From Malassezia japonica (lineage: Eukaryota > Basidiomycota > Malasseziomycetes > Malasseziales > Malasseziaceae), in NCBI RefSeq assembly GCF_029542785.1, contig NC_083371.1, positions 992,001-1,056,000 on the forward strand: a stretch of 64,000 nt of DNA, in the 5' to 3' direction. The notes below the pieces were generated by a model. It made no database searches, was not told the DNA's origin, and was given only the letters and a program-made list of their open reading frames with translations. The position numbers were made by a program, and so were the translations under genes. Positions 11,052 through 24,017 of this stretch are shown in pieces (the stretch's first letter is position 1; each line of letters opens with the position of its first letter).

Positions 11052-11340
11052 ATGGTATGTCGCCCATCTTATACGTGTAGTCTGCGCTCTTCAACTTCCA
11101 GTCGCTGCTCCTCGTGATCCTGCTGACGATCTGCACCTGCACATACGTGCGTGCGACCGCGCCGGTATTGATCGACCGCAACAAGAAAGGGTAGGTAGCA
11201 CGATGTGCGCTAATACAGCTTCCTGGGCGTCTTTTTCAAGGCCGCACGGATAGGTACGTGCATTGACTGACGCAGGCGAGCGCCTCTCTCCTTATTGTTC
11301 CATTGCATGCCTCATCATGGCGCTCTATGTCATTACCTAG
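11052..11340 (+). CDS. KSH1: Kish/TMEM167 homologue Ksh1 (70 aa, four exons)
   Basis: Ksh1 is a small, very conserved secretory-pathway membrane protein of the Golgi/ER. The gene is hidden by its introns. The exons are 11052-11054 (the ATG alone), 11081-11190, 11219-11253 and 11276-11340. The spliced protein starts [20 protein letters not shown], has [20 protein letters not shown], and ends in a second hydrophobic segment ([13 protein letters not shown]). This matches the kish layout of two membrane helices around a conserved loop. Introns are 26, 28 and 22 nt. An intron directly after the initiator ATG makes the first coding exon 3 nt long, which is the least certain part of the model. Confidence 0.9.
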
Positions 11341-11504
11341 TGATGTGAGCAGCGGTGCAGAAGCTGTGCAATGCTGCATACTGCATGCTGCTTGTTCCCT
11401 GTAACGCCGCATGCCGGCAGCATTACTCGCTACTTCCTCGTAGCCGCCTCTTGTATAGTACCGAGCCGGTCTGCCCTTGTGGAGGTGACGCGTCCCTTCC
11501 CACA

Positions 11505-12331
11505 ATGTCGCAGGACTCGAAGCTGCACCGTGCGTGCCTGGACGGTAGGTGGTTTCGTCTGATGCAGGCAATCTCGGCCTTGTGAAACAGTACCTTGCCG
11601 AGGATTCGAGCGAGGCGCATCTTAATGAGCGCGATGCCGACGGACGCACGCCGCTGCACTGGGCGGCCTCCGGCAATGACAAGCTGGACATTGTCAAGGC
11701 GCTTTTCGCCGCCGGCCCTGTGCACGTCGACGAGCGCGATGGCAGCAGCTGGACGCCCCTGATGATTGCGTCGTCGGCCGGCGCGGACCGTATCGTCGAT
11801 TTCCTGCTGGAGCAGTACGTGCCTGAGCTGACGCAGTGGCGCCGATCCCAGTGCGAGCAATGTGCGCAAGCTGACCGCGCTGCATTATGCGAGCAGCAAG
11901 AACCACCCCGCGATCGTGCGTGCGCTCCTCGAGGCGGGCGCAGATGTGAATGCGCAGGACGGCGCGCTGCAGCGCCCTATGTACGTCGCCGTGCTAACCC
12001 AGCCACCGTGCGGCGAGTGCCGGCCACGATGCCGTGATCCGTGCGCTGCTCAACCCCCCCGCGCGCGGCGACGGGTCAGCGGCCGCCAAGACGCGTGTCA
12101 AGTACGTTGCGAAACTGACGCAGCCCCGCGGACCGTCTCGGAAATACGCCGCTGCACCTCGCGGTCGAGTCCGGCCACTCGCAGACGGCCGCGATCCTGA
12201 TCGGCGAGGGCGGCTGCGACCGCAACCGCCCCAATGCCGACGGTATCATTGCCGAGCAGATGGAAGGCGTCGGTGGCCTGGAGCAGAAGCGTCTGCGCGA
12301 CTTTTTGGTCAACTCTTTTGGTGCACCGTAG
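11505..12331 (+). CDS. NAS6: Ankyrin-repeat proteasome assembly chaperone (Nas6/gankyrin-like)
   Basis: Nas6/PSMD10 binds the Rpt3 ATPase during assembly of the 19S regulatory particle. Five exons (11505-11544, 11568-11814, 11837-11980, 12003-12101, 12124-12331) encode 245 aa with introns of 23, 22, 22 and 22 nt. The product is a stack of ankyrin repeats: DGRTPLHWAASGNDKLDIVKAL, then SWTPLMIASSAGADRIVDFLLEHGAD. KLTALHYASSKNHPAIVRALLEAGADVNAQD and NTPLHLAVESGHSQTAAILIGEGG follow. Size and repeat number fit Nas6, but short ankyrin proteins are easily confused, so the exact orthology is inferred. The stop is 16 bp from the convergent TAF11 stop. Confidence 0.8.
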
Positions 12332-12347
12332 TGAGTATATAGGGTAT

Positions 12348-12995
12348 CTAAAACATGCGGCGGCGACGTCCGAGTCCCGCGGCGCCGCTCGAGGAGCCCG
12401 GCGGGTAGTGCCCCGGGCGCTCCTGGGTGAGCTTGTAGCGGCGGTACGCCTCGTAGAGGTGGACAGGTTTGATCGCCCCCGTGTCTTTTCGCTCTTCCTG
12501 GACTTTGCGCGCTGTGTGAGCAAAAAAAAAGAGAAAATACGTACCCTGCTCGACCATTTCGCCGACAAACACCTTGCCCACACCGCTCGCAGCCATGACA
12601 AAGTGCTGGTTGACCGACTGCGAGAGGACGTGGTTGATCAGTTTGCGGACGCTGGCCTTGTTCAGTGTGCCCCTGCGCGAGGCCATGTGGCGCTCGAGCT
12701 GGTCCTCGTCCATGACCTGTGACAAAAGGCCCATGTTGCGCTGCTGTGCCGCATAGATCATCTGCTGCCGGCTGAACTCGTCCTCGGCGAGCGAGTCGCC
12801 CTCGGCGCCGTCCGACTCGGCGTCTTCGTCGTCATTTTCCATCGGTTCTTCGCGAGCATAGGTCTCGCCGTCGCCCGCGGGTCGCGACTCACTGCGCCGC
12901 GACACACTACGCCGCAGCTCTTGACTCGCCTGTCGCCCCTGCGGCGTCTCGCGCGTCTCGACGCGCCGCAGCGGCTCGGGCGTTTCCAGCGGCAT
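12348..12995 (-). CDS. TAF11: TFIID subunit Taf11
   Basis: Taf11 is a histone-fold TFIID subunit that pairs with Taf13 in RNA polymerase II initiation. Exons 12995-12545 and 12511-12348 give 204 aa. The single intron is 33 nt, the longest found here, contains a run of nine T, and is a multiple of three, so it can be read through. The C-terminal half carries the TAFII28-type histone fold: [43 protein letters not shown] across the junction, then [16 protein letters not shown]. The N-terminal half is acidic and disordered. A giant frame continuing upstream in antisense to SPE3-LYS9 is not part of the gene. Confidence 0.88.
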   Translation of the reverse strand: MPLETPEPLRRVETRETPQGRQASQELRRSVSRRSESRPAGDGETYAREEPMENDDEDAESDGAEGDSLAEDEFSRQQMIYAAQQRNMGLLSQVMDEDQLERHMASRRGTLNKASVRKLINHVLSQSVNQHFVMAASGVGKVFVGEMVEQGTYFLFFFAHTARKVQEERKDTGAIKPVHLYEAYRRYKLTQERPGHYPPGSSSGAAGLGRRRRMF

Positions 12996-13007
12996 GGTGG
13001 AGAGTGT

Positions 13008-13013
13008 CACGTG
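13008..13013. promoter_or_regulatory. CACGTG box between TAF11 and SPE3-LYS9
   Basis: CACGTG lies 12 bp upstream of the TAF11 ATG and 54 bp upstream of the SPE3-LYS9 ATG, in a 72-bp divergent intergenic region. It is a candidate shared bHLH site. Confidence 0.4.
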
Positions 13014-13067
13014 TCGTCCCGCTGGGGCGAATTGGGCGAATTTGGGCGGCCACCTTCTGACTCCACG

Positions 13068-15380
13068 ATGAGCGGTTCTGAAGTTCTGACGCACCCGAGC
13101 ATCCGTGACGGCTGGTTCCACGAGATCAGCCCCCAGTGGCCTGGCCAGGCGATGAGCCTGCAGGTTCGCCGCATCCTGCACGCTGAGCAGAGCAAGTACC
13201 AGGACGTGCTCGTGTTCGAGTCCGAGACCTACGGCAATGTGCTCGTGCTCGACGGCGCGATCCAGTGCACGGAGCGCGACGAGTTTTCGTACCAGGAGAT
13301 GATTGCGCACCTTCCGATCAACTCGCACCCCGACCCCAAGCGTGTGCTGATCATTGGCGGTGGTGACGGTGGTGTGCTCCGCGAGGTCGTCAAGCACGAC
13401 AGCGTGCAGGAGGCCATCCTCTGTGACATTGACGAGGCGGTGCCCCGTGTCTCGACCAAGTACCTCCCCAAGATGGCCGAGGGCCTTACGCACCCCAAGT
13501 CGACCGTGATCATCGGCGACGGCTTTGCCTTCCTCAAGGACCCCAAGAACCAGGGCGCGTTTGACGTGATCATCACCGACTCGTCGGACCCCGACGGCCC
13601 GGCCGAGGTGCTCTTCCAGCAGCCCTACTTTGAGCTGCTCAAGGGCGCGCTCAAGCCCGGCGGACACATCTCGACCCAGGCCGAGAGCATGTGGGTCCAC
13701 CTCGAGCTCATCGGCAAGCTCTCCAAGTCGACCAAGCAGCTCTTCCCGGTTGCCGACTACGCCTTCACCACGATTCCCACCTACCCCTGTGGCCAGATCG
13801 GCTTTGTGGTCTGCTCGCTCGACGCGAACCGCAACGTGCGTGAGCCGCTGCGCACCGTGCCCAACTGCAGCTACTACAACAACCAGGTGCACCGTGCGGC
13901 GTTTGTGCTGCCCGAGTTTACGCGCCGCGTGATTGAGGACGGCGCCGCGGCGCCTGGCCCGGTGGTTGCCACCGGCGACGGCTCCACTCAGGCCAAGCGC
14001 GACCCCAAGAAGGTGCTCCTGCTCGGCTCGGGCTACGTCGCGCGCCCTGCGCTCGAGTACCTGCTCCGTGTCCCCGAGTACAGCGTGACGGTGGGCTCGC
14101 AGCGCAACGCCGCCTCGCTCTTCCCCGAGCACCCCCGCGTGCAGACTATCTCGGTGAACGTCAACGACAAGGCTGCGCTCGGCGAGGCGATCAAGGGCCA
14201 CGACCTGGTGATCTCGCTCATCCCCTACATCTACCACGCGGATGTGATCAAGGCCGCGTGCGAGCACAAGGTCGACGTGCTCACCACCTCGTACATCTCG
14301 GACGCCATCCGCCAGCTTGAGTCCGAGATCAAGGCCGCGGGCATCACCGTCTTTAACGAGATCGGTCTCGACCCCGGTCTGGACCACCTGTACGCGGTCA
14401 AGGCGATCAAGGAGATCCACGACGCCGGCGGCAAGGTCAAGTCCTTCCTGTCCTACTGCGGTGGTCTCCCCGCGCCCGAGGCGGCGACCAACCCCCTGGG
14501 CTACAAGTTCTCGTGGTCGTCCCGCGGTGTGCTCCTTGCGCTGCGCAACACGGCCAAGTTCTACCAGGCCCCCTCGCAGGAGGCGCAGGTGGTCAGCGGC
14601 CTGGAGCTCATGAAGAGCGCCAAGCCCTACTACATCATGCCTGCCTTTGCGTTTGTCGCCTACCCCAACCGCGACTCGACGCCCTTCCGCGAGTTTTACA
14701 ACATCCCCGAGGCCGAGACGCTGATCCGCGGCACGCTGCGCTACCAGGGCTTCCCCGAGTTTGTCCTGGCGCTCGTCCGCCTTGGCTTCCTGGACGAGGA
14801 GGCGAAGGACTGGCTCGTCGACGGTCTCACCTGGGCGCAGCTCACTGCCAAGCTCGTCGGCGCCTCGGCCACCGACGAGAAGACGCTCGTGGACGGCGTG
14901 CGTGCCACGTGCACCTTTGACGACGCGGAGCACGAGCTGCGTGTCCTGCAAGGCTTCCGCTGGCTCGGTCTCTTTGACAACAGCACCAAGGCGACCGTGC
15001 ACGGCACCCCCGCGCAGCTCAAGGAGAACAAGGGCGGCAACCTGCTCGACACGCTCTGCAAGAACCTCGAGCAGAAGTGTGCCTACGAGCCCGGTGAGCG
15101 CGACATGGTCATGCTCCAGCACCGCTTTGGTATCGAGACCAAGGACGGCGAGGAGAAGACGCTCACCTCGACGCTCCTCGACTACGGTGTGCCGAACGGC
15201 ACGACCTCGATGGCGAAGCTGGTCGGTATGCCGTGCGGTGTGGCCGCGCGCCTCCTGCTCGAGGGCAACCCTGCGCTGAAGCAGGCTGGCATTCTCGCCC
15301 CCTACACCTTTGAGATCGCGGAGCCCATCCGCCAGGGTCTGCTCGCCGAAGGCATTGCCCTCGAGGAGCGCTATGTGTAA
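13068..15380 (+). CDS. SPE3-LYS9: Bifunctional spermidine synthase-saccharopine dehydrogenase
   Basis: One intronless gene of 770 aa fuses two enzymes. Residues about 1-290 are spermidine synthase, which transfers aminopropyl from decarboxylated SAM to putrescine. It shows [20 protein letters not shown], the nucleotide-binding [14 protein letters not shown] (about residues 95-108), and the catalytic [12 protein letters not shown] region. Residues about 315-770 are saccharopine dehydrogenase (glutamate-forming), the penultimate step of the aminoadipate lysine pathway, starting with the Rossmann motif [12 protein letters not shown] and including [15 protein letters not shown] and [10 protein letters not shown]. 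This chimera is known in basidiomycetes and is strong taxonomic evidence. The SDSP-type acidic residues look intact in both halves. Confidence 0.95.
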   Translation: MSGSEVLTHPSIRDGWFHEISPQWPGQAMSLQVRRILHAEQSKYQDVLVFESETYGNVLVLDGAIQCTERDEFSYQEMIAHLPINSHPDPKRVLIIGGGDGGVLREVVKHDSVQEAILCDIDEAVPRVSTKYLPKMAEGLTHPKSTVIIGDGFAFLKDPKNQGAFDVIITDSSDPDGPAEVLFQQPYFELLKGALKPGGHISTQAESMWVHLELIGKLSKSTKQLFPVADYAFTTIPTYPCGQIGFVVCSLDANRNVREPLRTVPNCSYYNNQVHRAAFVLPEFTRRVIEDGAAAPGPVVATGDGSTQAKRDPKKVLLLGSGYVARPALEYLLRVPEYSVTVGSQRNAASLFPEHPRVQTISVNVNDKAALGEAIKGHDLVISLIPYIYHADVIKAACEHKVDVLTTSYISDAIRQLESEIKAAGITVFNEIGLDPGLDHLYAVKAIKEIHDAGGKVKSFLSYCGGLPAPEAATNPLGYKFSWSSRGVLLALRNTAKFYQAPSQEAQVVSGLELMKSAKPYYIMPAFAFVAYPNRDSTPFREFYNIPEAETLIRGTLRYQGFPEFVLALVRLGFLDEEAKDWLVDGLTWAQLTAKLVGASATDEKTLVDGVRATCTFDDAEHELRVLQGFRWLGLFDNSTKATVHGTPAQLKENKGGNLLDTLCKNLEQKCAYEPGERDMVMLQHRFGIETKDGEEKTLTSTLLDYGVPNGTTSMAKLVGMPCGVAARLLLEGNPALKQAGILAPYTFEIAEPIRQGLLAEGIALEERYV

Positions 15381-15393
15381 GGACGCCATAGAC

Positions 15394-15399
15394 CACGTG
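15394..15399. promoter_or_regulatory. CACGTG box upstream of beta-tubulin
   Basis: CACGTG lies in the 121-bp gap between SPE3-LYS9 and the canonical beta-tubulin ATG at 15502. It also precedes the alternative in-frame ATG at 15436. Candidate bHLH site by position only. Confidence 0.35.
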
Positions 15400-15501
15400 A
15401 CTCGACACGAACACAACACGCGTGGCGCGTTTTGAATGGAGGCGTGTACGGCCGGAATCCGCGTCGCGGCGGGCGCCGCTCGTCTCTTTTCGCAGAAAAC
15501 G

Positions 15502-16857
15502 ATGCGGGAGATTGTGCATCTGCAGACTGGCCAGTGTGGCAATCAAGTGGGCTCCAAGTTCTGGGAGGTGCTCTCGGAGGAGCACGGCATCGATGGCGAT
15601 GGCAACTATGTCGGTAACTCGCCGCTGCAGCTCGAGCGCATCAACGTGTACTATAACGAGGCGGCGGAAAACAAGTACGTGCCTCGCGCGGTGCTCGTCG
15701 ATCTCGAGCCCGGCACCATGGACTCGATCCGCTCGAGCAACATTGGTGGCCTTTTCCGCCCCGACAACTTTGTCTTTGGCCAGAGCGGTGCGGGCAACAA
15801 CTGGGCCAAGGGCCACTACACCGAGGGTGCCGAGCTCGTGGACTCGGTCATGGACGTCGTCCGCAAGGAGGCCGAGAACTGTGACATGCTCCAGGGCTTC
15901 CAGATCACCCACTCGCTGGGTGGTGGTACGGGTGCGGGTATGGGCACGCTGCTCATCTCCAAGATCCGCGAAGAGTTCCCCGACCGGATGATGGCGACCT
16001 TCTCGGTGATGCCCTCGCCCAAGGTCTCGGACACGGTCGTGGAGCCGTACAACGCTACGCTCTCCGTGCACCAGCTCGTGGAGAACAGCGACGAGACCTT
16101 CTGTATCGACAACGAAGCGCTCTACGATATCTGCTTCCGCACGCTGAAGCTCAAGTCGCCGACGTACGACGATCTGAACCAGCTCGTTTCGCTGGTCATG
16201 TCGGGTGTTACGACCTGCCTGCGCTTCCCGGGTCAGCTCAACTCGGACCTGCGCAAGCTCGCCGTGAACATGGTGCCCTTCCCGCGCCTGCACTTCTTCA
16301 TGGTCGGCTTTGCGCCGCTCACGGCCAAGGGCTCGCAGCAGTACCGCGCGGTTTCCGTGTCGGAGCTTACTTCGCAGATGTTTGACGCAAAGAACATGAT
16401 GGCCGCCTCGGACCCGCGCCAGGGCCGCTACCTGACGGTGGCCGCCTACTTCCGCGGCAAGCTCTCGATGAAGGAGGTCGAGGACCAGATGCAGGCCGTG
16501 CAGACCAAGAACTCGTCCTATTTTGTGGAGTGGATCCCGAACAATGTGCAGACCGCGCACTGCGACATTGCGCCGCGCGACCTAAAGATGTCGGTCACCT
16601 TTATCGGCAACAACACCGCGATCCAGGACCTGTTCAAGCGTGTCTCGGTGCAGTTCCAGGCCATGTTCCGGCGCAAGGCCTTCTTGCACTGGTACACTGG
16701 CGAGGGTATGGACGAGATGGAGTTTACCGAGGCCGAGTCGAACCTCGCAGACCTCATCAGCGAATACCAGCAGTACCAGGACGCGACCGTGGACGACGAC
16801 TACGAGGAGATCGACGGCTACGAGGGCGAAGAGCAGTACGAGGAGGAGGAGATGTAG
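15502..16857 (+). CDS. TUB2: Beta-tubulin
   Basis: Microtubule subunit, 451 aa, intronless, which is unusual because most fungal beta-tubulin genes have several introns. The protein begins with the invariant [15 protein letters not shown]. The GTP-binding GGGTGAG loop is at residues 140-146, RMMATFSV and [16 protein letters not shown] follow, and the tail is the usual acidic one ([11 protein letters not shown]). Residues His6, Phe167, Glu198 and Phe200 have the ordinary fungal identities. An in-frame ATG at 15436 could add 22 residues before MREI. I chose 15502 because MREI is the universal N-terminus. Confidence 0.97.
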   Translation: MREIVHLQTGQCGNQVGSKFWEVLSEEHGIDGDGNYVGNSPLQLERINVYYNEAAENKYVPRAVLVDLEPGTMDSIRSSNIGGLFRPDNFVFGQSGAGNNWAKGHYTEGAELVDSVMDVVRKEAENCDMLQGFQITHSLGGGTGAGMGTLLISKIREEFPDRMMATFSVMPSPKVSDTVVEPYNATLSVHQLVENSDETFCIDNEALYDICFRTLKLKSPTYDDLNQLVSLVMSGVTTCLRFPGQLNSDLRKLAVNMVPFPRLHFFMVGFAPLTAKGSQQYRAVSVSELTSQMFDAKNMMAASDPRQGRYLTVAAYFRGKLSMKEVEDQMQAVQTKNSSYFVEWIPNNVQTAHCDIAPRDLKMSVTFIGNNTAIQDLFKRVSVQFQAMFRRKAFLHWYTGEGMDEMEFTEAESNLADLISEYQQYQDATVDDDYEEIDGYEGEEQYEEEEM

Positions 16858-17117
16858 TTACCGGTACCGGCCTATTGTTCCATTAGTATTTGTGCGCGTC
16901 GCGCCGTGCCGCAGGGGCCGCGCCGCGTTTCGCCTGTCGCACCCTCCTCGGCGCGCCGCCCGTCTGTGCGCCGGCCGGATCCGTGGGGTACCGGGCGAGA
17001 TTTTTGTAAATATGTCCGGCGCGTGCCGCCAGCTGGGGAACGGTGTAGTCAGCGGCCGTGCATCCGCCGGGCTGCCTCCCACCGAGTCGGTCGTGCATTG
17101 GGCGTGGTAGAGCAAAG

Positions 17118-20085
17118 ATGTTCAAGGGCTCCAAAGCGTCTCAGTATGCACACGAGCTTCACAGCGCACGGCTCAAGGGGGCGTCCGCTGGTAAGGATGC
17201 GCACGGCGACTTTCTAGAGCTCGTGCGCAAGCTGGTCAAGGCCAGTCCTTCGCATGCGGGTACGTGCTCCTCCGACTGACGCAGCCACCGCACAGATCGC
17301 GCAGGATGAGCACGAGGTGCACACGAGCATCGCAAGTTATCTCGAGGAGCAGGGCTTCCGCGACGGCGCGCACGCCAACGACACGCCCGATCGCATCGCT
17401 TTCCCCCCGGTCATGGAAGAGGGCCGGGAGCTCACGGAGCGTGTGCGCGGCGCCGTCCAGCGCCTCGCGCAGGCCGAGCAGCAGTCGGAGCTTGCGATCG
17501 TCGACGCGACCGCCGCCGTCGCCGTGCGTGCGTACGGCATGTTCATGCTCGGCCTCGACGACGAGGCCGCGGCGCTGGTGCGCATGTCGCGCGTGCTCGA
17601 CTCGGACCCCCTCGCGGCCGCGGCTGCGGGCCGCACCGTGCAGGAGGAGCACCACGCCGCGCTCGTGATCCTCGCCGCGACGATCAACGGCATTGCGCAC
17701 GAGCGCATGGCGCTCCAGGGCGACTTTGAGCACGCCAACGCTGCCTTGCAGTCGTACGCGCGCGCCCGGACCGTGCACGAGCAGCTGCGTGGCAGCGCGA
17801 CGACGCGCGCGGCGCGCACTGCGCCGTTTGTCGACGAGGCCGAACGCTGGGCCGAGACGGCGCTGTACCGCTCGACGCTTCTCACGCTGCGCCTGCACGG
17901 CAAGCAGCAAGGCCTCGCGTCGCTCAAGGCGTACCAGGCGAAGGAGGCACGCTGGCCCTCGACATTTCGCATGCCGCAGCGCAACGTGCTGCGGAATCTA
18001 CAGACGACACTCCTGAACGAGTCGCGCACGGCCAACGGCACGGCCGCGATGCCGAACGGCGCGAGCGCCGCGCGGGTACGCACCGCGTCGACGCGCCGCG
18101 TGCACGCTGCGCTCCCGACCAGCGCGCCGTCGACCGCCTGGTCGAGCGAGTTTGTGGCGATCAAGCGCACGGCGACGCGCACGCTCGAGCAGACAACGTC
18201 CTTCCCCCGTGCGGACGAGTCGAACGAGAACGCGGAGAAACTCGCCGAACAGCTCGTGCTGAGCTGGCGCCTGGACGGCGCGAAAGGCGAGACGAGTGCC
18301 GACGAGGTCGTGGACCTCTTGTATGGCCTCACGCGCATCACCTTTCGCTCGCAGACCATCCTCCGCCTGCTCGTACAGATGCTCGTCACGGCCGAGGCGT
18401 ACGAAGAGACGACGGCGATTGCCGACAAGTACATGCTCATTGTGGAAAGCACCTGGCAGGCGACGGGCGTGCCGGAAGGCGGCCACGAGATGCGGGGCGG
18501 CCGCGGGGTCGACAGCGTGGCCGAATACCTCGACACGATGCTCCTTGCGTCGCACGTCGAGCTCGTCTACCTAAACGACACGCACGCGTCGTACACGCGC
18601 GCCGAACGCCTGCTGCGCCTTACCGGCCTCTTGCAGACCGGCGAGCAGGAGGGCTTTTCGGCGGTGCAGGCGTCGCTCCCGACGGTGCACGTCGACAATG
18701 CGCAGTCCGCGCGCATCCTGCGTGCGGCCGGCACGGCGGCGTTTGCGCTTGCGCGCGACGCGCCTCCGTCACAGCGGCCCGCACGGCAGTCGGCGGCGAT
18801 CGCGCAGCTCGCTGACGCCGTCCGCCTCGACGGCCAGGCGGCCGAGTCGCACTATGCGCTTGCCGCGGCCTACGCACAGGCCCAGGGCCTCGCTGCGGCG
18901 CTCGCCTCGGCGCGCCACGCGCTTGAGCTCGAGCCGGCGAGCCTGGACGCCTGGCACCTGATTGTCCTGCTCCTCTCTGCGCAGAAAGACTATAGCGGCG
19001 CCTTGCACCTCGCCGAAGAGGCGCTTGCGCAGGCCGAGTCGGACGAGGCAGCCGACGCGCATATACCCGCTGCCGGCGCGCCGTCTGCACTCACGCACCT
19101 CGCCTCGTACGACTACCCGCCGACGGCGCGCGAGCGCGCTCTGAGCTACCTCCGCCTGCTCATCACGCACAACGTCCTGACCGAGCTTACCGAGGGCGTG
19201 CAGTCGGCGCTCGACGGGCAGCGTGAGCTCTTTGAGACGTTCCAGACGCGCCTCGCCTCGGTGCCGCTCGCGGGCCAGCGCCGCGACGTGCCGCTCGCGC
19301 CCGCGCCGCACTTTGAGGCGCAGGCGCCGCGCGTGCTCACCGCGACGCCGGCCGAGGCGCGCAAGGCGTACCGCGACCGCGTCGAGCGCGGCCTGCTCCA
19401 ATCGCTCTGGCTCGTGTCCGCCGCCTCGTTTCGCCGCGCGGGCGATCTCGATCAGGCGCGCGACGCGATCCAGGAGGCCGAGGGCCTCAACTCGCTGCAC
19501 GCCGACCTCTGGGTCCAGCTCGCGCTGTGGTGCCTCGACGCGCAGAAGCCGGGCGCAGCGGTGACCTGCCTGTACAAGGCGCTCGCGTGCGAGACAGACC
19601 ATGTGCCTGCGTCGCTGCACCTCGCGCGCCTGCTCCTCCAGCCGGACGCGCTGCACCTGCGTGCGTCGCACGCCGAAACCATTGCCGCGGTCGGCACAGC
19701 GCAGCACGGCGCCGAGCTCCTCACGCGGCAGTCGCTCATTGACGAGGGCATGCGCGCCGACCACGAGGCCGAAGCGCGCGTGAGTAGTAGCCTCTCGCTC
19801 GGTGCCCGCACTGCGCAGGGCGACGTCCAGAACACGTCGGTCGCGCCCGCGTTTGCATGGAAGTACGACGCGAACCTCGCGCCGCTGAGCGTCGCCGAGG
19901 GACTGCTGCGTACTGCGACGCTGTACCGCGCGCACGACGTGCCTGAAGCATGGCACCTGCTTGCACAACTCGCCCAGCACACCAACCGCCCGACAGCGCT
20001 CCAGCGCAAGCACCTCGAGCGCGCCCTCGCGCTCGAGCGCCTCCGCCCCCTCCGTCCGTACGCCGCCGCTTTGGCGCTGCCGTAG
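17118..20085 (+). CDS. YPP1: TPR-repeat protein, probable Ypp1/TTC7 (PI4-kinase complex)
   Basis: Ypp1 (TTC7 in animals) scaffolds the plasma-membrane phosphatidylinositol 4-kinase Stt4 with Efr3. Exons 17118-17259 and 17285-20085 give 980 aa with one 25-nt intron. The protein is helical and Ala/Leu-rich. TPR-like pairs are clear in the C-terminal third (SHYALAAAYAQAQGLAAALA, LWVQLALWCLDAQKPGAAVT, VPASLHLARLLL). The end VAEGLLRTATLYRAHDVPEAWHLLAQLAQ resembles the YPP1 C-terminus. No membrane segment or signal is seen. The family call rests on that C-terminal pattern and overall length, so another TPR scaffold cannot be excluded. Confidence 0.68.
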
Positions 20086-20099
20086 ATCACCTAAGCCTC

Positions 20100-20105
20100 C
20101 ACGTG
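20100..20105. promoter_or_regulatory. CACGTG box upstream of SNF1
   Basis: CACGTG sits 32 bp before the SNF1 ATG, in the 52-bp gap after the YPP1-like gene. Candidate bHLH site by position. Confidence 0.4.
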
Positions 20106-20137
20106 GCATCGCGCCCCCCAACGTGCCCGCCACGACG

Positions 20138-22649
<2,512 letters not shown>

Positions 22650-22712
22650 AACGCCAACGGGATTCTAATCACGTAAGCAAAACGCGGGGCAATCTTGGCG
22701 GACAAACGCCCG

Positions 22713-23975
22713 ATGAACGGTACGCCCTTGGCAGCCCACAACGATGCGTACGTTCGGGAAGGGGATCTGACCACAGCTTCGGAAAACGAACCTCTTCTTC
22801 CTCAGGGCCCTGCGCCCCAGGCCACGCATGTCACGTCGCCGTCCTACCGTGACTCGTTCTGGTGGCTGCTGACTTCGTCCAAGATCAATGTGTTGCTCAT
22901 TTTTGTGCCGCTCGGTTTCCTTGCCGAGGCGCTCCACTGGGGTCCGCTCTCCGTGTTCCTGCTCAACTTCTTTGCGATCGTGCCGCTTGCCAAGCTGCTC
23001 GGTGACGCGACCGAGCAGGTCAGCATCCGCCTCGGCCCCACGCTCGGTGGTCTGCTGAACGCGACCTTTGGCAATGCCGTCGAGCTGATCGTCGCAATCG
23101 TGGCGCTGATGCAGGGACAGCTGCGCATTGTGCAGATGTCTCTCATCGGCTCGATCCTCTCCAACCTGCTCCTCGTGCTCGGAATGAGCTTCGTCGCGGG
23201 TGGTCTCTATAAGAACGAGAACCGCTTTGCGCAGACCCCTGCGCAGGCCTCGGGCTCCATAATGACTTTGGGCTGCTTCACGATGGTGATCCCTGCTGCG
23301 TACTGGGCCTCGGTCCAGGAGCAGCTCTCGGGTGTTGCTGTCGAGGCGTCGAAGCACAAGGAGGCTGTCGTTGGCCAGAGCGGTCTGCTCTTCATCTCGC
23401 GCGGCACGTCGATCCTGCTGCTCGGTATCTACATCGGCTACCTGTACTTCCAGCTCAAGTCGCACGCCTACCTCTACGAGGACATCGAGGAGGAGGAGCA
23501 CGAGGAGGAGAGGATGTCACCCCGCGCTGCCATTGCTGCTTTGCTCCTTGTGACTGTCATCACCTCGTTCAATGCCGACTACCTCGTCTCGGCGATTGAC
23601 GACGTGGCGAACGAGTACAAGATCTCCAAGGTGTTTATCGGTATTGTGCTGCTTCCCATTGTCGGCAACGCCGCCGAGCACGTCACCTCGATCTGGATGG
23701 CTGCCAAGGACAAGATGGAAATTGCACTCGGCGTCGCGGTCGGTTCCTCGATCCAGATCTGCCTTGGCCTCGTGCCCGCGCTTGTGATTGTCGGCTGGCT
23801 CGTCGGCCAGCCGCTCTCGCTCTACTTCCACAACTTTGAGACGATCACCCTGGTCGCCTCGGTGCTGCTTGTTTCGAGCCTGATCCAGGACGGAAAGAGC
23901 AACTACCTCGAGGGCGCCATGCTTGTCGCGCTTTACCTGGTCGTCGCCATGTCGTTCTGGGTTCAACCTTCGTAA
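22713..23975 (+). CDS. VCX1: Vacuolar Ca2+/H+ exchanger (Vcx1/CAX type)
   Basis: The predicted CaCA-family antiporter moves Ca2+ into the vacuole against protons. The frame is intronless, 420 aa from ATG 22713; upstream in-frame codons are only TTG/GTG. Two homologous halves carry the CAX signature: GGLLNATFGNAVELIVAIVAL in the first and VGNAAEHVTSIWMAAKDKME in the second. An acidic stretch (DIEEEEHEEERM) separates them. About eleven hydrophobic segments are visible. The N-terminal about 55 residues are hydrophilic and precede SPSYRDSFWWLLTSSKINVLL. The gene converges on the epsin gene, with 42 bp between stops. Confidence 0.93.
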   Translation: MNGTPLAAHNDAYVREGDLTTASENEPLLPQGPAPQATHVTSPSYRDSFWWLLTSSKINVLLIFVPLGFLAEALHWGPLSVFLLNFFAIVPLAKLLGDATEQVSIRLGPTLGGLLNATFGNAVELIVAIVALMQGQLRIVQMSLIGSILSNLLLVLGMSFVAGGLYKNENRFAQTPAQASGSIMTLGCFTMVIPAAYWASVQEQLSGVAVEASKHKEAVVGQSGLLFISRGTSILLLGIYIGYLYFQLKSHAYLYEDIEEEEHEEERMSPRAAIAALLLVTVITSFNADYLVSAIDDVANEYKISKVFIGIVLLPIVGNAAEHVTSIWMAAKDKMEIALGVAVGSSIQICLGLVPALVIVGWLVGQPLSLYFHNFETITLVASVLLVSSLIQDGKSNYLEGAMLVALYLVVAMSFWVQPS

Positions 23976-24017
23976 AATTTATCAACATAGAAGATCCACT
24001 AGTCCTATTTCCATTCC

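Noticed and set aside
12348..15542. A 1064-codon open frame antisense to SPE3-LYS9 and continuous with TAF11
   Set aside because: Only the TAF11 part has family motifs. The rest mirrors a highly codon-biased GC-rich gene on the other strand, which commonly leaves the antisense frame open, and its composition is repetitive Arg/Leu/Val/Glu without any recognisable domain.
15163..16560. A 465-codon frame antisense to beta-tubulin and LYS9
   Set aside because: Same reason: strong codon bias of the sense genes, no domain in the antisense translation.
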